Shown here in pieces: positions 6,266 through 8,655 of a stretch of 8,655 nucleotides of DNA (positions within the stretch are counted from its first letter, which is position 1; each line of letters opens with the position of its first letter). Origin of the DNA: JBHHWH01 sp046756405 (GTDB lineage Bacteria > Actinomycetota > Acidimicrobiia > Spongiisociales > ZC4RG35); the NCBI GenBank assembly GCA_046756405.1, contig JBHHWH010000092.1, forward strand, positions 1 through 8,655, written 5' to 3'. The position numbers were made by a program, and so were the translations under genes. Below the pieces are notes generated by a model, which was not told where the DNA came from, searched no databases, and saw nothing but the letters and a program-made list of their open reading frames with translations.

Positions 6266-6271
6266 AGTGTA
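6266..6271 (-). promoter_or_regulatory. Possible -10-like hexamer before carD
   Basis: TACACT lies in the 31-nt disA-carD gap and ends 12 nt before the carD ATG. It fits TANNNT, and a transcript from it would have a leader of about 5 nt. No -35 match is visible at 16-18 nt spacing. carD orthologues are often transcribed separately from their upstream neighbours, which is the only other argument for it. Confidence 0.2.
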
Positions 6272-6284
6272 CCCCCGACCGAAC

Positions 6285-7376
6285 TCAATCCGGCACGGGC
6301 TCCCAGTCGTGGGCTGTGGCCTTGAGGCGATCGAAGAACGCCTTGAGCTGGCGGGCCCGGGTCTCACCCACGCCTTCTACGTTGGTGAGCTGAGATTCGG
6401 AGGCCTGCAACAGCTTGGGCAACGAGCCGAAGTAGCGAACGATGTCCTCCTTCACCGACTCGGGTAGCCGGCCCACCTGGGAGAGGACTCGGTAACCACG
6501 CGGCTGCGCCGGCTCGTCGAGATCGGGGAATCGCAGCTCCTTGGCCACGGTCGGGGGATCCTCGAGATCGGTCCCGTTGAGGGTCGCCAGCCTCTCCAGG
6601 GCACGCTCCACCGACCCCTTCCTGAGGGGCTTGACGTAGTCCTGGATCACCGCTCGCTTGGTATGAGGAATGCCGGAGAGGAGATCGTTGAGCTGGAGGG
6701 TGAGAATCCGGCCTTCGTCACCGAGGGTGAGGGTCCTCGACGCCACCAGCTCTCCCAGCCGTTCGACGACTACAGCCCGCTGGATCACCGTGACCGCGGC
6801 CCGGTAGGTCGCCAGCCCCGAGACCTCCAGCCGGGTGAGTCGTGTCTCGGCTTCGTCGAGGCGGGCCCGCATCCGGTCGAGGCTCTGTAGCTCCTGGTTT
6901 ACCCGGGCAGCCACCTCGGTGGGCGTGGCCAGTTCGATCTTCTGGCCTTGGTAGAAGAGCGTGGCTACTCGCCGCCCTTCGCTGACCGCCACCACCGGCT
7001 TCCCGGTTTCGTGGGCTAGCCGCTGGGCGGTGCGGTGACGGGCGCCGGTCTCGTCGGTGGGAATCGAGCCGTCGGGGGTGAAGTGGACGTTGGCCTGGAG
7101 GATCGTCGCCCAATGATCGTCGAGAACTACACCGCCATCCATCTTCGATAGCTCGGCGAGTCTCGCCGGAGTGAAAGAAGCACTCTGGAGCTTGAAGCCT
7201 CCTGAGCTGACCTGAGCCACCGTCTCGTCGTAGCCGAGAACGACAAGACCGCCCTTGCCCTGCTGGATGATGCGGTCGAGGGCAACCCGCATCGGCGTGC
7301 CCGGGGCAAGTCGTTCCAGGGTGTCGGTCAGAGTCGGAGCGCCCACGGACTGCAGGCTATCACCCCTGAACCGCAC
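6285..7376 (-). CDS. disA: DNA integrity scanning protein DisA, diadenylate cyclase
   Basis: A 363-residue protein that makes cyclic di-AMP from two ATP and scans DNA for branched structures. The N-terminal DAC domain (about 15-150) contains the first catalytic motif as MDGGVVL (Asp80-Gly81-Gly82) and the second as ETGARHRTA (Arg113-His114-Arg115). Other DisA proteins read DGA at the first site. A helical spine domain (about 155-290) leads to a helix-hairpin-helix DNA-binding end (about 310-352) with LTNVEGVGETRARQLKAFF, the part that recognises Holliday-like junctions. The DAC domain and octamer-forming architecture appear intact. The start is GTG 7376, with GAGGG close upstream, overlapping radA by 17 nt; GTG 7346 is an alternative without a ribosome binding site. 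The radA-disA pairing is common, and mycobacterial RadA is reported to bind and inhibit DisA, so coexpression makes sense. Confidence 0.96.
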   Translation of the reverse strand: MRFRGDSLQSVGAPTLTDTLERLAPGTPMRVALDRIIQQGKGGLVVLGYDETVAQVSSGGFKLQSASFTPARLAELSKMDGGVVLDDHWATILQANVHFTPDGSIPTDETGARHRTAQRLAHETGKPVVAVSEGRRVATLFYQGQKIELATPTEVAARVNQELQSLDRMRARLDEAETRLTRLEVSGLATYRAAVTVIQRAVVVERLGELVASRTLTLGDEGRILTLQLNDLLSGIPHTKRAVIQDYVKPLRKGSVERALERLATLNGTDLEDPPTVAKELRFPDLDEPAQPRGYRVLSQVGRLPESVKEDIVRYFGSLPKLLQASESQLTNVEGVGETRARQLKAFFDRLKATAHDWEPVPD

Positions 7377-8655
7377 CGTCCCTCAAGCCGGCGGCAACCA
7401 GAGCGTCAGCCAGCCGGATTGGCTGTCCGCCCGTGGGAGCAACGCGCCGGGTGAGGCCCATGCGCTCCAGCTCCTCTACTCTGCGTCCTTCGAAGGGGAC
7501 CGACCTCACCTCTCCCGCCAGGCCCACTTCACCGAAGGCTGCCACACGACCCAGGGGACGGTCCAGGTAGGAGGAGGAGATGGCCAGGGCCACCGGGAGA
7601 TCGCAGCCCGGCTCTTCGAGACTCCACCCGCCGACGACGTTTACATACACCTCGCGATCCGAAATCCCCAGTCCAACATGACGTTGGAGCACCGCCAGTA
7701 CCTGGTTGACCCGGGAAGGGGCGAGGCCTCGGATGGAACGGCGCGGCTGGGCCTGATTGGTAGGGACGATCAGGGCCTGGATCTCCACGAGAATCGACCT
7801 GCGTCCTTCGACGGTTGGGTAGATGATTGTGCCAGCCACGTCCGGGGCCCACCCGTCGAGGAACAGCTTCGACGGATCTTCCACTTCGACCAGCCCTTCG
7901 GAGCGCATCTCGAACATCCCCACCAGATGGGTGGCACCGAAGCGGTTTTTGGTGCTTCGCAGAGCACGCAGCCCCCGGTCGGGATCTCCCTCCAGGTAGA
8001 GGACCACATCCACCATGTGCTCGAGGATCTTGGGCCCGGCCAATCCCCCCTCCTTGGTCACATGCCCTACCAGGACCACGGTGATGCCTGTGGTCTTGGC
8101 CAGTCTGATGAGCCGGGCCGCGCTCTCCCTCACTTGGGACACTCCACCGGGGGCGGCGACGATTTCGGGAACTCCAACGGTCTGAATCGAGTCGACCACC
8201 AACAGCTCCGGACGGGTCTTCTCGGCCAGGGCGATGATGGCGTCGACATCATCGTCGGCAGCGAGCTCGACAGACGCCGATTCCACGCCCAGTCGCCGGG
8301 CTCGCAGGGCGACCTGGTGCACCGACTCTTCGGCACTGGCGATGAGGGCGCGTGCTCCGTCCTGGCCGAGACTCCCGGCGAGCTGCATCAGCAGCGTCGA
8401 CTTCCCCACTCCGGGCTCCCCGCCCAACAGGATGACCGACCCCACTACGAGACCTCCGCCTAGGACACGGTCCACCTCGTGCCAGCCGGTGAGGAGCCGA
8501 ACGGTCCGCTCCGCTACGGCCGTATCGACGGGAACAGCCGATGCGGGCGAAGCCTCAATGGACGGATGATCGACCCTCTCCACCAGCGGCTCGGGGGAGC
8601 CGCACTGGGGGCAGAAGCCCATCCACTTGGCGGAACGATGCCCGCAGGATTCGCA
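7360..8655 (-). CDS. radA: DNA repair protein RadA/Sms (5' end cut by window edge)
   Basis: A RecA-like ATPase and branch-migration helicase that processes recombination intermediates. The frame is open to the window edge and its first visible codon is already within the zinc finger: C-E-S-C-G then KWMGFCPQC, matching the family pattern CxxCG...KW.G.CPxC. Only a short N-terminus is missing. Counting from the internal Met at 8622, Walker A GGEPGVGKST is at 67-76, Walker B ends LLVVDS at Asp144, GHVTKEGGLAGPKILEH is at 186-202 and the RadA-specific KNRFG motif is at 225-229. A Lon-like C-terminal domain follows, with the NVVGGWSLEEPGCDLPVALA block. At least 431 residues are present, close to the family length. 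Starting the gene at 8622 would wrongly cut off the first zinc-finger cysteines. It overlaps disA by 17 nt. Confidence 0.97.
   Translation of the reverse strand, partial: CESCGHRSAKWMGFCPQCGSPEPLVERVDHPSIEASPASAVPVDTAVAERTVRLLTGWHEVDRVLGGGLVVGSVILLGGEPGVGKSTLLMQLAGSLGQDGARALIASAEESVHQVALRARRLGVESASVELAADDDVDAIIALAEKTRPELLVVDSIQTVGVPEIVAAPGGVSQVRESAARLIRLAKTTGITVVLVGHVTKEGGLAGPKILEHMVDVVLYLEGDPDRGLRALRSTKNRFGATHLVGMFEMRSEGLVEVEDPSKLFLDGWAPDVAGTIIYPTVEGRRSILVEIQALIVPTNQAQPRRSIRGLAPSRVNQVLAVLQRHVGLGISDREVYVNVVGGWSLEEPGCDLPVALAISSSYLDRPLGRVAAFGEVGLAGEVRSVPFEGRRVEELERMGLTRRVAPTGGQPIRLADALVAAGLRDGAVQG

Noticed and set aside
6254..6367. N-terminal extension of carD to 6367
   Set aside because: The extra 38 residues overlap the disA 3' end and have no counterpart in CarD proteins.
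7255..8463. 402-codon open frame on the plus strand antisense to radA and disA
   Set aside because: It spans the junction of two strongly recognised genes on the other strand. Its composition is rich in His, Gln, Gly and Asp, typical of the reverse reading of GC-rich codons, and it matches no family I know.

Overview
The window is a dense, GC-rich bacterial chromosome segment in which every gene lies on the minus strand, so transcription runs from high to low coordinates. Gene content points to Actinomycetota: CarD next to ispF and cysS, a DUF3263 gene followed by a LytR_C (VirR-like) membrane protein, DisA beside RadA, and many GTG starts. The exact gene order and missing ispD suggest a lineage outside the well-studied mycobacteria and streptomycetes, possibly Acidimicrobiia-like. 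That placement is inference. I see no insertion sequence, phage gene, CRISPR array or other mobile element.

First block, 8655 down to 3084, is a housekeeping operon: radA (5' end cut by the window edge), disA, carD, ispF, cysS, rlmB and tRNA-Thr(UGU). Junctions are very tight: a 17-nt overlap (radA/disA), a 31-nt gap (disA/carD), an ATGA overlap (carD/ispF), a 9-nt gap (ispF/cysS), a 26-nt overlap (cysS/rlmB) and a 10-nt overlap of rlmB with the tRNA gene. It joins recombination repair (RadA), c-di-AMP synthesis and DNA scanning (DisA), a global RNA polymerase regulator (CarD), the non-mevalonate isoprenoid pathway (IspF) and translation (CysS, RlmB, tRNA-Thr). ispD, often located between carD and ispF in actinobacteria, is not here.

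A 108-nt intergenic stretch (2976-3083) separates the blocks. It holds a weak terminator-like hairpin and a plausible promoter whose predicted start site falls on a GTG codon, suggesting a leaderless mRNA.

Second block, 2975 down to 34, looks like a cell-envelope operon: a small DUF3263 protein, a single-pass LytR_C protein with a Thr-rich linker, a three-helix membrane protein with a LiaF/toast-rack-like beta domain, and an AI-2E family transporter. The first three are linked by 1-nt and 4-nt overlaps and the last by a 16-nt gap. A further gene starts at position 25 and runs off the window.

Most points worth a second look are small: a stop codon embedded in a tRNA gene, a DGG instead of DGA in the DisA active site, altered residues in the IspF nucleotide loop, and the uncharacterised envelope operon. 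I found no clear novel defence or mobile system.
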